Counted from the first letter of the stretch, positions 44,502-53,952 are shown. The stretch: DNA of 64,000 nt from Lactobacillus sp. (GCA_030530865.1 JAUMUC010000003.1:62001-126000); one strand, 5' to 3'. The notes: generated by a model from the sequence alone, not told the origin. A program made the numbers and translations.

Positions 44502-46280
44502 TTACTCAATAATTTCTTTCAATTCCTTCAAACGCTTAGCAAAGGTATTGAAAGTATCTTCTAGATAATCAGCTTTTGTCATGTCAACTCCAGCTTTTTT
44601 CATGGTATTAGTTGGATAGTCACTTGATCCTGCCTTTAAAAATCCAAGATAAGCTTCTTTATCAGCTTGACTACCATGGACCACTTTATTAGCTAAAGAG
44701 TTAGCTGCAGCAAAGCCGGTTGCATATTGATATACATAGAAGTTGTAATAGAAGTGAGGAATTCTTGACCATTCTTTGGCAATGGCACCACCAGGTTCAA
44801 CACTATCACCATAGTATTTTTGGTTAATATCGCCGTAGAGTTTATCAAGATATTCACGGGTTAATGGAATACCATTTTGATCTGCTTCATGAATTTTTTC
44901 TTCAAATTCGGCAAATTGCGTTTGTCTAAATAGAGTACCCTTGACTGAGTCTAGGTAGTAATTCAATAGATATGCACGGCTTTGTGGATCAGTTTCATGA
45001 TCTAAAAGATATTCGGTCAAGATGTTTTCATTGGTTGTTGAAGCAATTTCGGCTAAGAAAATTGGATATTCACCGTAAACATAAGGCTGATTACTTCTAG
45101 TGTAATAGCTGTGCATTGAGTGACCAGTTTCATGCACTAAGGTATAAACAGAATCAAGCGTTCCTTCCCAGTTAAGCAAAATATAAGGATCGGTGTCATA
45201 GCTACCACCAGAGTACGCACCAGTTCGTTTATTTTCACTTTCAACTAGGTCGATTACACGATCGTTAAAAATGTGGTCAACGTGCTTTTGATAGTCTTCA
45301 CCTAAATATGCAAAAGCATCTTGAGCAATCTTTTTAGCTGTTTCAAAATCAACCTTAGTTTGAGCTTGACTGGTAATTGGCACATACATGTCCCACATTT
45401 GAAGATCATCAAGCTTGAGGATCTTTTTACGCAAAGCAACATATTCATGCAATAAGTCTAAGTGCTTGTTAACTTCTGTAATTAAAGTATCATATACTTC
45501 TTCAGGCACATTATTAGCAGCTAAGGCTGCTTGACGAGCTGATTTATAATGGTGAGCTTTACTGTTGAAATTATGCTTTTTCACAACACCAGAAAGGGTG
45601 GAGGCTAAAGTATTTCCAAATTGACCATATGCTTCATACATGACATCAAAGGCATTTTTACGCACATTGCGGTCTTTTGATTGAATCAAAATTGAGTAAA
45701 GTCCATCAGATAGCTTGACCATTTCGCCATTTTCATCTTGAACATAGCCGTATTCCATATCAGAATCGGTTAAAACGCCATAAGTGTTTTCAGCAGAATC
45801 CAAAGCATCGCCAGCTTGGGCAATTAATTTTTCACTTTGAGCGTCTAAAGTATGTGCCTTTTTATCCAAAATACGTTCGACAAAAAGTTGATAATCACGT
45901 AATTGTGGATAGTCAGTTAAATATTGTTCCCATTGATCAGCAATACTTAAAAGAGCTGGTTCTAAGAAACTAATTTTTTCTGATAAGTTATTGAACAATT
46001 TTTGGCAACGTGCAAATAAGCCTAAATAATGCGAATTACTGGTATCAACATCGCTTGACATTGAGGCATAGACATAAAGCTTTTCAACTTTTCGAGTAGC
46101 CTCTAGAATCTGGGTTAAGCCATCATAAAGTTCTTTAGCTGAGTCGGTAATTTGACTTGGTAACTTACTAATTAAGTCTTCAGTTACTTTATAGTCGGCT
46201 TCAAAAGTGGCATCATCTTTAAAAATGCGGGTTAAATCCCAAGTATATTTAACGGGTACTTCATTTCTTTTTGGTAACAT
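44502..46280 (-). CDS. pepF: Oligoendopeptidase F (M3B)
   Basis: 592 residues. The start ATG at 46280 sits 9 bases after AAAGG; ATGs at 46289 and 46286 touch the RBS and are rejected. Zinc site HETGHSMH near residue 390 and family motif following. Cleaves 7-17-residue peptides in the cytosol; works with PepN and PepD. Terminator shared with the metal ABC operon. The N-terminal helical domain is complete and the length fits the family. Confidence 0.95.
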   Translation of the reverse strand: MLPKRNEVPVKYTWDLTRIFKDDATFEADYKVTEDLISKLPSQITDSAKELYDGLTQILEATRKVEKLYVYASMSSDVDTSNSHYLGLFARCQKLFNNLSEKISFLEPALLSIADQWEQYLTDYPQLRDYQLFVERILDKKAHTLDAQSEKLIAQAGDALDSAENTYGVLTDSDMEYGYVQDENGEMVKLSDGLYSILIQSKDRNVRKNAFDVMYEAYGQFGNTLASTLSGVVKKHNFNSKAHHYKSARQAALAANNVPEEVYDTLITEVNKHLDLLHEYVALRKKILKLDDLQMWDMYVPITSQAQTKVDFETAKKIAQDAFAYLGEDYQKHVDHIFNDRVIDLVESENKRTGAYSGGSYDTDPYILLNWEGTLDSVYTLVHETGHSMHSYYTRSNQPYVYGEYPIFLAEIASTTNENILTEYLLDHETDPQSRAYLLNYYLDSVKGTLFRQTQFAEFEEKIHEADQNGIPLTREYLDKLYGDINQKYYGDSVEPGGAIAKEWSRIPHFYYNFYVYQYATGFAAANSLANKVVHGSQADKEAYLGFLKAGSSDYPTNTMKKAGVDMTKADYLEDTFNTFAKRLKELKEIIE

Positions 46281-46405
46281 TTGCATCATCCTTTCTGTTA
46301 CGAATTGATTATATTTTAAGAAAACTCCCTAAAAATTGCGAATTTTTTTGCATGCTATCTCTTAAATGGTTAAAATTATAATTACAATTATGGAGGTTTT
46401 TGAAT

Positions 46406-47527
46406 ATGGATCAACATCCGCATACTCGTAGAGCCTATCGAAAAGAAGGCCACTTAACTAGAAATCAAAGCCTATTTGTGAATATGGCAAGTGGTCGAAA
46501 TGTACTTAAACGTTTCGTAGGTATTTTCGCCAGTCTAGCAGCAATTGTTGGAATTGGTTATTTCGCACACATTTACTTTTCAATCAATAGTGCCCTTGCT
46601 GGTATGGGTGGTCAAGCCACTTCTTATCGAATTGCTAATCGCCAACCAATCTCTGTCTTAATTTTAGGGGTAGACCAAGGGATTGAAGGTCGTCATGATG
46701 TTGGTAACTCAGATACTCTGATTTTAGCAACTGCTAATCCTGCTAAGAATAAAGCAACTATGACAAGTATTCCACGTGATACTTTAGCTGATATTCAAGG
46801 GGATAATGGCAAATATTTCATGTTCAAGATCAATTCAGCTTACCAAGTTGGTGGTAATAAAGCTGCTTCAAGAACAGTATCTTCTTTACTAAATGTGCCA
46901 GTTCATTATTATGTCGAAGTTAATATGAAGGCACTCAAGAGTCTAGTAAATGCTGTTGGTGGTGTTAACGTTAAGGTGCCATTTAGCTTTTCTTATGATT
47001 GGAACGATTTCCATAAAGGATGGCAACACTTAAATGGACGTCATGCCGTGGCATATGTGCGAATGAGACATGATGATCCTCGTGGTGACTATGGTCGACA
47101 AATGCGTCAACGTCAAGTTATTCAAGCGATTGCTAAGAAGGCAACTAATATTAATACTTTGAAAAACTATCGTAAGTTAGTCACCATCTTTAATAAATAT
47201 GTGAAGACTAACTTGTCATTTGGTGACATGATGGCTTTGGCAATGAATTATCGTGGCGTTGCAAAGAATATTAAGAGTAACTATATTCAAGCTCATGATG
47301 CCTGGATCGATGGCTATTCAATCCAAGTTGCTTCAACTAAGGAATTACAGAAAAAATCAAATATGATTCGCAAGAATTTAGGTTTGAATCCTGTAACTCT
47401 TAACAACGAAGAAACTAGACAAAATAAGTTAAACGAAGAAAAGAATAATATTGATTGGACAAACTTGAATGCCTTTGAAAATTATCAAGTTTTCGATAGT
47501 CAAGGAAACGTCACTTCATTAAACTAA
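46406..47527 (+). CDS. LytR-CpsA-Psr (LCP) family wall polymer transferase
   Basis: 373 residues from ATG 46406 (GGAGG 9 bases upstream; TTG 46400 too close). One TM helix (~35-58) then the extracellular LCP domain: ILGVDQG, TSIPRDT, KINSAYQVGG, and the RMRHDDPRGDYGRQMRQRQV block with pyrophosphate-binding Arg residues. Attaches anionic polymers such as teichoic acids to murein. Second LCP gene lies at 54001. Cotranscribed with the ABC-F gene 13 bp on. Confidence 0.93.
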   Translation: MDQHPHTRRAYRKEGHLTRNQSLFVNMASGRNVLKRFVGIFASLAAIVGIGYFAHIYFSINSALAGMGGQATSYRIANRQPISVLILGVDQGIEGRHDVGNSDTLILATANPAKNKATMTSIPRDTLADIQGDNGKYFMFKINSAYQVGGNKAASRTVSSLLNVPVHYYVEVNMKALKSLVNAVGGVNVKVPFSFSYDWNDFHKGWQHLNGRHAVAYVRMRHDDPRGDYGRQMRQRQVIQAIAKKATNINTLKNYRKLVTIFNKYVKTNLSFGDMMALAMNYRGVAKNIKSNYIQAHDAWIDGYSIQVASTKELQKKSNMIRKNLGLNPVTLNNEETRQNKLNEEKNNIDWTNLNAFENYQVFDSQGNVTSLN

Positions 47528-47540
47528 GGGGAGCAAACTG

Positions 47541-49082
47541 GTGAGTGTTTTAACAGTTAAAGATTTAAGTCAAAGCTTTATTGATAAAACTCTGTATGAG
47601 GATGCGAATTTTGACTTAAATAAAGAAGATCACATGGGAGTTACTGGTCAAAACGGTACTGGTAAATCAACCTTGATCAAGATTTTAACTGGTGAAATCT
47701 TACCCGACTCTGGCCAAGTAAAGTGGCAACCGAAACTTAAAGTTGGCTATCTTGACCAATATGCAAAATTAAGTCCTGGCCTGACCATTTTTGACTTTTT
47801 GAAGACCGCTTTTGCACATCTGTATGATGAAGAAAAGCGTCTCGGTAAGTTATATGAAGATTATGGTGTTAGTGGGGATGACGCTCTATTAACCAAAGCG
47901 GGACAAATTCAAACCTTCTTAGAAGAACATAATTTTTACGATTTAGAAACCGAAATTGAACGGGTGGCCAGCGGTTTAGGACTACTAGAATTAGGTTTTG
48001 ACCGTGATGTTAGTGAATTGTCTGGTGGACGGCGGTCGAAATTAATTTTGGCTAAACTTTTGCTAGAAAAGCCCGACGTCTTAGTACTTGACGAACCGAC
48101 TAACTACTTAGATGTTGGCCACATTGAGTGGCTAGAAAATTATTTAAATGATTTTGCAGGTGCCTATATTGTTGTTAGCCACGATTATGATTTTTTAGGA
48201 AAAATCACTAATTGTATTATCGATATTGATTTTGGCTCAATTACTAAATATACCGGTAGCTTGAAGCAAGCTCTAAAGCAAAAAGCAGCTAATCGCGAAA
48301 CTTATTTGAAGGCTTATGCCAATCAGCAAAGAAAGATTGCTAAAACGGAAGCATATATTCGTAAAAATAAAGCCGGTACCCGTGCTAAAAGTGCTAAGTC
48401 TCGTGAAAAGCAATTGGCTAGAATGGATGTCTTGAATCCACCAAAGCAAAATAAACGAGCTAATTTCGAATTTCCTTATGTAGCGACGGCTTCAAACTTA
48501 TTATTGCAAACAAGTGATTTGGTGATTGGATACGATCAGCCACTTGTTAAGGCACCATTTAACTTTTCGGTTGGTGGTAATGAAAAAGTTGCGATTACGG
48601 GTTTTAACGGAATAGGTAAGACTACCTTATTAAAGACACTTTTGAAGAAAATTCCTGCAATTAGTGGAGAATTTGATTTATCCGTCACTGCAAAATTGGC
48701 TTACTTTAAGCAGGACTTACGTTGGCCAAATCAGAACATGACGGCAATTCAATTTTTGCAAGAAGAGTTTCCTAAAATTAAACCCAAAGAATTACGACAA
48801 GCACTTGCTCTCATGGGATTAACGGGACAACAAATGATGAGTCCCTTGAAGGAATTAAGTGGTGGAGAACAAGAAAAAGTTAAGTTGGCTAAGATGCAAT
48901 TTGAACCAGCTAATTTGCTTTTCCTAGACGAACCAACGAATCACTTAGATAATCAGACTAAAGATGCACTTAAAAAAGCGATCATTTCATTCCCAGGAAG
49001 TGTTATCGTTGTAAGTCACGAACGTGATTTCTTTATGGGAAACTGGATAGATAAAACCATTGATATTGAAAAGATGAAGTAG
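47541..49082 (+). CDS. ABC-F ATPase
   Basis: 513 residues from GTG 47541, with AAGGGGAG upstream. Two ABC domains without TM segments: GQNGTGKST/LSGGRRSK/LDEPTNYLD and GFNGIGKTT/LSGGEQEK/FLDEPTNHLD; linker with Lys/Arg-rich AQ..KIAKTEAYIRKNKAG around 250. Acts on the ribosome E-site; resistance versus housekeeping role cannot be told from sequence. Confidence 0.92.
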   Translation: MSVLTVKDLSQSFIDKTLYEDANFDLNKEDHMGVTGQNGTGKSTLIKILTGEILPDSGQVKWQPKLKVGYLDQYAKLSPGLTIFDFLKTAFAHLYDEEKRLGKLYEDYGVSGDDALLTKAGQIQTFLEEHNFYDLETEIERVASGLGLLELGFDRDVSELSGGRRSKLILAKLLLEKPDVLVLDEPTNYLDVGHIEWLENYLNDFAGAYIVVSHDYDFLGKITNCIIDIDFGSITKYTGSLKQALKQKAANRETYLKAYANQQRKIAKTEAYIRKNKAGTRAKSAKSREKQLARMDVLNPPKQNKRANFEFPYVATASNLLLQTSDLVIGYDQPLVKAPFNFSVGGNEKVAITGFNGIGKTTLLKTLLKKIPAISGEFDLSVTAKLAYFKQDLRWPNQNMTAIQFLQEEFPKIKPKELRQALALMGLTGQQMMSPLKELSGGEQEKVKLAKMQFEPANLLFLDEPTNHLDNQTKDALKKAIISFPGSVIVVSHERDFFMGNWIDKTIDIEKMK

Positions 49083-49090
49083 GCGATCTC

Positions 49091-49843
49091 ATGGACTATT
49101 CTTCTAAAATTCTGGAAACATGTTTATTAGCAGGCCGGTTGATGATTGAAGCTGGCAGTGAGATGTATCGAGTGGAAGATACAATGTTGCGAATTGCTAA
49201 CAATGCTCACGCTGATGATCCACGTGTTTTTGCTACGCCCACAGCCGTTTTTATGAGCCTTGATGGTGGAAAATTAAGCAAATTGGTGCAAATTCAAGAT
49301 CGTGGAATTAATTTGGAATTGGTTGACCGGGTTAATACGCTATCAAGAAAGTTTGCACAATCAGAAATTACTGTTGATCAGCTATATGATGCTATTAAAG
49401 AGGTTTATAAAACTCCTTCATATCCGATGAAATGGCAATTAGTAGGAGCTGGGGTATTAAGTGCGACCCTGATGGTGATGTTTACCAATAGCTATGATTG
49501 GCTTTCTTTGCCAATTGCTGGAATTGTAGGTGTGATTGGCTATTGGGCTTACATGATGATTCAGCGAATCACGAACTTACGCTTCATTTCTGAATTAGTA
49601 TCAGCTAGTTTAATGACCTTGTTAACTTATGGTTTTCAACATATTTTTCCAGCAATTAGCATTGATCACGTGCTAATTGGTGCCTTAATGACATTAGTTC
49701 CAGGGGTTCCTTTAACCAATGCTTTACGAGATATGTTCTTAGGAGATCTGCTTAGTGGGGTTGTTAGGCTGATGGAAGCCTCGCTGACTGCAATGTCATT
49801 ATGTGCAGGTGTTGTAATCATCATGAGATTTTTAGGAGCTTAG
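49091..49843 (+). CDS. Threonine/serine exporter, N-terminal subunit (YjjP/ThrE_1-like)
   Basis: 250 residues. N-terminal soluble region has AGRLMIEAGSEMYRVEDTM, a catalytic-like protein domain, then five TM helices. With the following gene it forms the split ThrE pair; in fused ThrE both lie on one polypeptide. Export of Thr/Ser or dipeptide relatives is family knowledge. Ends 2 bases before the next ATG. Confidence 0.88.
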   Translation: MDYSSKILETCLLAGRLMIEAGSEMYRVEDTMLRIANNAHADDPRVFATPTAVFMSLDGGKLSKLVQIQDRGINLELVDRVNTLSRKFAQSEITVDQLYDAIKEVYKTPSYPMKWQLVGAGVLSATLMVMFTNSYDWLSLPIAGIVGVIGYWAYMMIQRITNLRFISELVSASLMTLLTYGFQHIFPAISIDHVLIGALMTLVPGVPLTNALRDMFLGDLLSGVVRLMEASLTAMSLCAGVVIIMRFLGA

Positions 49844-49845
49844 TT

Positions 49846-50304
49846 ATGACTTATTGGGAACAGTTTTTGATTCAAGTTGTTTTTTCATACCTAGCTTCTA
49901 TTGGCTACGGATTAACGATTAATATTCCGCATCGTGCTTTAAATGCTGCTGGAATTACCGGCACAATTGGCTGGATGACTTTTTGGATTTTGGATTATAA
50001 CGAATCATTGGGAAGAGCAATTCCTAATCTGGTTGGTTCATTTATCTTAGCGACTTTGGCATATTTATTGGCCAAGAAAAAGAAATGCCCAGCACCAATT
50101 TTTATGATTCCTGCTTTAGTGCCATTAGTACCAGGATTGCCAGCTTATCAAGCAATTAAGGCTTTGATTGGTGGACATTCAATTTTGGCTTTACGGTTAA
50201 TCGTTAAAGTTTGCGTTGTAACTGGGGCAATTGCCGTTGGTATCTTGTTATCAACGATCTTGATCGAGATTTTAAATTTACATACTTGGAAAAAACATTT
50301 ATAA
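49846..50304 (+). CDS. Threonine/serine exporter, C-terminal subunit (YjjB/ThrE_2-like)
   Basis: 152 residues from ATG 49846 (an earlier in-frame ATG inside the partner gene is rejected). Five TM helices with the conserved FMIPALVPLVPGLPAYQAI turn. Partner of the preceding subunit. Its last bases contain the promoter of the structured RNA downstream. Confidence 0.88.
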   Translation: MTYWEQFLIQVVFSYLASIGYGLTINIPHRALNAAGITGTIGWMTFWILDYNESLGRAIPNLVGSFILATLAYLLAKKKKCPAPIFMIPALVPLVPGLPAYQAIKALIGGHSILALRLIVKVCVVTGAIAVGILLSTILIEILNLHTWKKHL

Positions 50305-50305
50305 T
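50277..50305 (+). promoter_or_regulatory. Promoter of structured RNA
   Basis: TTTACA (50277-50282) and perfect TATAAT (50300-50305), 17-bp spacer, inside the end of the ThrE gene. Predicted start is about 50312. Confidence 0.8.
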
Positions 50306-50311
50306 GGATAA

Positions 50312-50478
50312 GACGAGTCGATAAAAACACGCAAGGTGCGTTGATTTTTGAGATAGAGGGTAGTTGCTTTAAATAGCAAGCACGGGAAGTGCTACTACTG
50401 GATAAGACTGATGTGAACAGACCCTGTCCACATAGAAATGTGCCTCGATGAGAGCTGATCGCAAGGTCAGCTTTTTTA
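50312..50478 (+). ncRNA. Structured RNA of unassigned class with terminator hairpin
   Basis: About 167 nt with its own strong promoter and a terminator: GNRA-looped stem AGCTGATC-GCAA-GGTCAGCT (50453-50472) with T tract. Inside: hairpin ACGC/GCGT extended by AAAAA/TTTTT (50323-50349); TTGCT/AGCAA (50364-50379) and GCAC/GTGC (50380-50392) enclosed by GTAG/CTAC (three-way junction); ACAG/CTGT within ATGTG/CACAT (50411-50433). CACAT can instead pair with ATGTG at 50438-50442, mutually exclusive with the previous one. GAGG 50356-59 may pair with CCTC 50443-46. I recognise no known riboswitch, 6S, tmRNA, SRP or RNase P signature. A small regulatory RNA or a leader for the gene at 50501 are both possible. 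Confidence 0.65.
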
Positions 50479-50500
50479 GTACCGAATAAGGGGGAGAAGA

Positions 50501-51187
50501 GTGAAAACAGAGGTTTATTTAATCAGACACGGTGAAACAATGTTTAATCAATTAAACAAAGTTCAAGGCTGGTGCGATTCTCCTTTAACAGTTCGTGGAA
50601 TTGATGATTTAAAGAAAACAGCTAAGGCTTTATCGCAAGTCTATTTTGATAATATGTACAGTTCAGATTTGAAACGAGCAATTGATACTGTGCACTTGAT
50701 GAAGAATTTTAATCAAGTTTCTGAAATTGGTAAAATCCGGAAGCTACCTGAATTTAGAGAAGTATTTTTTGGTAGTTTTGAAGGTGACGATATTGATGAA
50801 ACTTGGAGCCAAATTGGGATTGCAGCTGGGCTTAAGCCAGGATTAGATGTTGAACAAATTGTCAAAACAGTCGGTGTTGAAAAATTCCGCCAAGCTTCTA
50901 AAGATGCAGATCCACGTCATTTAGCAGAAAATAAAGCAGAAATTGATGCCAGAATGAAACGAGCAATTGCTAACTTACACCATCTTTCTAAAGATGAAGG
51001 ACGGGTTTTACTTGTCTCTCACGGTGATTTTATTAAGAGTTTGGCAGTTCAATATTGGATTAAAAGTGATCATGTTCATGACATTGCCTTCCCAGATAAT
51101 GGATCTATTACCCGGGGAATTTTGTCAGAAAATGGTGATTTTGAAATCATCGATTACAATTTGAAAGCTAGTGAATTTAATATATAA
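50501..51187 (+). CDS. Histidine phosphatase family protein (PGAM-like)
   Basis: 228 residues from GTG 50501 with a GGGGGAG site. RHGETMFN catalytic motif near residue 9, second His in SHGDF late, and no mutase-type NERHYGAL block, so a phosphatase is more likely than a mutase. Lies 22 bp after the terminator of the structured RNA; readthrough control is possible. Followed by a small membrane protein gene in the same transcript. Confidence 0.88.
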   Translation: MKTEVYLIRHGETMFNQLNKVQGWCDSPLTVRGIDDLKKTAKALSQVYFDNMYSSDLKRAIDTVHLMKNFNQVSEIGKIRKLPEFREVFFGSFEGDDIDETWSQIGIAAGLKPGLDVEQIVKTVGVEKFRQASKDADPRHLAENKAEIDARMKRAIANLHHLSKDEGRVLLVSHGDFIKSLAVQYWIKSDHVHDIAFPDNGSITRGILSENGDFEIIDYNLKASEFNI

Positions 51188-51199
51188 GGAGAGATATCA

Positions 51200-51373
51200 A
51201 TGAAGAGTCTTTACTTATTTTTGATTTTGGTAATTGTGGGCTTTTATGATTTAGCAATTGCCTTTAATCGGAGAAATCAAGAAAAATACCAATTTACTAA
51301 CCGACTATATACAATTCTGGGAGTAATTTTTATCTTAGCCGGAATCTTAGGATGGATATTTAACTTACTATGA
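51200..51373 (+). CDS. Small membrane protein, 57 aa
   Basis: ATG 51200 with AAGGAGAG upstream, ending in an ATGA overlap with the next gene. Two TM helices (about 3-21 and 38-56) joined by a basic Asn/Arg/Gln loop (FNRRNQEKYQ). The tight coding context and the RBS support it. Family not recognised; function unknown. Confidence 0.8.
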   Translation: MKSLYLFLILVIVGFYDLAIAFNRRNQEKYQFTNRLYTILGVIFILAGILGWIFNLL

Positions 51374-52038
51374 CAAAATTAATTTTGGTACGGCACGGAG
51401 AAAGTCAAGCAAATAAAGATAATGTTTTTACTGGGTGGAATGATGTTCCATTAACGTCCTTGGGCAGAAAGCAAGCACAAACAGCTGGTAAGATTATTGC
51501 TGCCTTGGATTTTAAGCCAACTTGCGTGCACACAAGTGTTTTATCAAGAGCAATTGTTACGGCTAATATTATTGCCGAAATGGGAAACTTTTTATGGACA
51601 CCAATGCAAAAAACATGGCGATTAAATGAACGCCATTATGGTGCTTTGCGAGGGATGAACAAAGACGCCTCCAAAAATATTTATGGTGAAGCACAAATTA
51701 AGGCCTGGCGAAGAGGCTTTGATGCGGTGCCACCACTAACTGAGCCCAATCGTTCACGTAGATATCAAGGCATTGATCCGCATTTATTACCTGGAGCTGA
51801 AAGCTTACATCAAACTATGGATCGTTTGTTGCCATATTTTTATGATCAAGTTTGCCCTAAATTGATGAATGGTGAAGATCAATTAATTGTTGCTCATGGG
51901 TCTACAATTAGAGCTTTAATTAAATACCTTGAACGAATTTCCGATGAAGGCATTGTGTCAGTTGAAGTGCCCAATGCAGAGCCAATTGTCTATGAATTTG
52001 ATCAAAAATTAAAAATAATCGCAAAAAGAGTGCTGTGA
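51370..52038 (+). CDS. Phosphoglycerate mutase-like protein (2,3-BPG type paralog)
   Basis: 222 residues. VRHGESQANKDNVFTGWND at the N-terminus and [15 protein letters not shown] near the middle match 2,3-BPG-dependent mutases. Catalytic residues look intact, but the C-terminal segment differs from the second paralog at 53150. Mutase or phosphatase activity is uncertain. ATGA-coupled to the preceding small protein. Confidence 0.88.
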   Translation: MTKLILVRHGESQANKDNVFTGWNDVPLTSLGRKQAQTAGKIIAALDFKPTCVHTSVLSRAIVTANIIAEMGNFLWTPMQKTWRLNERHYGALRGMNKDASKNIYGEAQIKAWRRGFDAVPPLTEPNRSRRYQGIDPHLLPGAESLHQTMDRLLPYFYDQVCPKLMNGEDQLIVAHGSTIRALIKYLERISDEGIVSVEVPNAEPIVYEFDQKLKIIAKRVL

Positions 52039-52060
52039 AAATCGTTTCACGGCTTTTTTT
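52032..52060 (+). terminator. Intrinsic terminator after PGAM paralog
   Basis: GCTGTGAAA / TTTCACGGC stem (one wobble) overlapping the stop codon, followed by T7. Confidence 0.85.
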
Positions 52061-52109
52061 ATGGTAAAATATCTCTGAATTGATATTGGTAAGAGACTAG
52101 GAGAACTAG

Positions 52110-53045
52110 ATGCGAAAGTTATTTATACTACGTGGCGCACCTGGTTCCGGGAAATCTTCATTTATTGCTCGTCACCACTTATTGCCTTATGCAATTGGAC
52201 GAGATACTTTGCGTTTATTACTTGCTGACTTGACCGTTTTTTATGACGAAGATACTGATAAGCTTCGCCAAGTTGCACCTAGATTTGTAACTGATGAGAT
52301 GGAAGCATTACTTGCAAAACTAGTTGAACAAAAAATGTCGAGAGGCGAAACGGTAATTGTTGATGGAACGCATGTCGCTTTTGATGCAATTATGCAGTAT
52401 AAGCCTTTGGCAGAACGCTATCGCTATGAAGTGTTCGTCATCGACTTGATGTTCCGTAATTCATTAGAAGGCCTTTTGAAGCGTAATGAAATTCGGATGC
52501 AATACGACTGGGTTAAGCCAGAAGTAATTAAAGCAATGTATGGTACATATCAAGCAAATCCTGAAGTGCCAAGCTTCGCCCATAAGATTTTGCCAATCCA
52601 AATGGACAGAGTTTTGCACCAAAAGGAAACGAATCTTGATCATTATCATCATGTGGTGGCAGTTCCAGATGGAGTTGCTGAAGAGGATTTTCCTCATGTT
52701 CATATATCTAATTTCTACTTTTCATTCAATGATAAGTTCAATGAAAAATATGGAACATACCGTAATGTGATTGCTTTAGCCAAGACTGAAAAAGAAGCGG
52801 TTGAAGACTTCAAGATTCCATTCTTTGTATTTAAGTATCACCGCAAGCACTTCTTAATTTCTGCAAAGCCAATCAGAAATGAAATGCTTGAACCGGTACA
52901 TAAGGTAAAAGGAGTTTGGTCATACAAGACTGGACTTTATAATGTAGCGGACTTTATGAAAGATATTCCGGAAAGCAAGAAACCAGTAGTTCATCAATTT
53001 AATTTGAGTAAGCTTGACAAGACAAGATTGCTTTATATTTGGTAA
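52110..53045 (+). CDS. P-loop kinase/AAA_33 protein, PNK-like, with unknown C-terminal domain
   Basis: 311 residues. N-terminal domain: Walker A GAPGSGKSS (9-17), DGTHV and an ERYRYEVFVIDL strand as in polynucleotide-kinase and zeta-type P-loop proteins. The second half (about 165-311) is strand-rich, with HVHISNFYFSFNDKFNEKYGTYRN and HQFNLSKLDKTR; I do not recognise it. A role in RNA end repair is a hypothesis. Bounded by its own promoter region and terminator. Confidence 0.8.
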   Translation: MRKLFILRGAPGSGKSSFIARHHLLPYAIGRDTLRLLLADLTVFYDEDTDKLRQVAPRFVTDEMEALLAKLVEQKMSRGETVIVDGTHVAFDAIMQYKPLAERYRYEVFVIDLMFRNSLEGLLKRNEIRMQYDWVKPEVIKAMYGTYQANPEVPSFAHKILPIQMDRVLHQKETNLDHYHHVVAVPDGVAEEDFPHVHISNFYFSFNDKFNEKYGTYRNVIALAKTEKEAVEDFKIPFFVFKYHRKHFLISAKPIRNEMLEPVHKVKGVWSYKTGLYNVADFMKDIPESKKPVVHQFNLSKLDKTRLLYIW

Positions 53046-53075
53046 AAAGAGTTCACAATAGTGAATTCTTTTTTA
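53045..53075 (+). terminator. Intrinsic terminator after PNK-like gene
   Basis: AGAGTTCAC-AATA-GTGAATTCT stem with one G-T wobble and T6. Confidence 0.82.
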
Positions 53076-53149
53076 TTTTGTCGACTTTTCAATTTGCAAG
53101 AAAACGTGTAAAATTAGTTCTGGACTATTGAAATTAAAGGAGAAATCAC

Positions 53150-53839
53150 ATGGCAAAATTAGTTTTAATCCGTCACGGACAAAGTCAATGGAACTTGTCA
53201 AACCAATTTACTGGTTGGGTTGACCCAAACCTTTCAGAAAAAGGTGAAGAAGAAGCAAAGAACGCAGGTAAGTTAATCAAGGCTAAGGGTATCGAATTCG
53301 ATCAAGCTTACACTTCAGTATTAACTCGTGCTATCAAGACTTTGCACTTTGCTCTTGAATACAGTGACCAACTTTGGGTTCCTGAAACTAAGTCTTGGAG
53401 ACTTAACGAACGTCACTACGGTGCACTTCAAGGTTTGAACAAGGCTGACACTGCAGATAAGTACGGTGCAGACCAAGTTCACATTTGGCGTCGTTCATAC
53501 GATGTTTTGCCACCAGCAATTCCTGATGACTCAGAATTCAGTCAAGTAAACGACCGTCGTTACGCTATGCTTGATCCACACATCGTTCCTAAGTGCGAAA
53601 ACTTAAAGGTATGTTTGGAAAGAGTTATGCCATTCTGGGAAGATCACATTGCTCCTGACTTATTAGCAGGTAAGAATGTAATTATCGCAGCACACGGTAA
53701 CTCATTACGTGCTTTGACTAAGTACATCGAAGGCATTTCAGATGAAGATATCATCAACTTGGAAATGAAGACAGGTCAACCAGTTGTTTACGACTTCGAT
53801 GAAAAGTTAAACGTAGTTAACAAAGAAAAGTTGAGCTAA
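53150..53839 (+). CDS. gpmA: 2,3-BPG-dependent phosphoglycerate mutase (glycolytic)
   Basis: 229 residues, the classical GpmA length. [11 protein letters not shown] with phospho-His, [15 protein letters not shown] and the second His in AAHGNS. Codon usage is the strongly biased type of highly expressed genes (GAC, TAC, CAC, CGT), unlike the two other paralogs, so this is the main glycolytic enzyme. Monocistronic. Confidence 0.96.
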   Translation: MAKLVLIRHGQSQWNLSNQFTGWVDPNLSEKGEEEAKNAGKLIKAKGIEFDQAYTSVLTRAIKTLHFALEYSDQLWVPETKSWRLNERHYGALQGLNKADTADKYGADQVHIWRRSYDVLPPAIPDDSEFSQVNDRRYAMLDPHIVPKCENLKVCLERVMPFWEDHIAPDLLAGKNVIIAAHGNSLRALTKYIEGISDEDIINLEMKTGQPVVYDFDEKLNVVNKEKLS

Positions 53840-53846
53840 TTTAACT

Positions 53847-53881
53847 AAAAAGACCATCTATCACTTGATAGATGGTTTTTT
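53847..53881 (+). terminator. Intrinsic terminator after gpmA
   Basis: ACCATCTATC-ACTT-GATAGATGGT perfect 10-bp stem with T6; A tract in front. Confidence 0.92.
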
Positions 53882-53943
53882 ATTGTTAAAAATATTAACT
53901 AATTAATAAGATGCTTAATTTATAGGAACTTGTACTTGATTTT

Positions 53944-53952
53944 TGATATAAT
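53944..53952 (+). promoter_or_regulatory. Extended -10 promoter of LCP-plsY-LTA operon
   Basis: TG-A-TATAAT, no convincing -35 box, 48 bp before the start codon. Confidence 0.6.

Noticed and set aside
50312..50478. Identification of the structured RNA as 6S RNA or a known riboswitch
   Set aside because: No single long hairpin with a central bubble and no conserved riboswitch core motif could be found; class left open.
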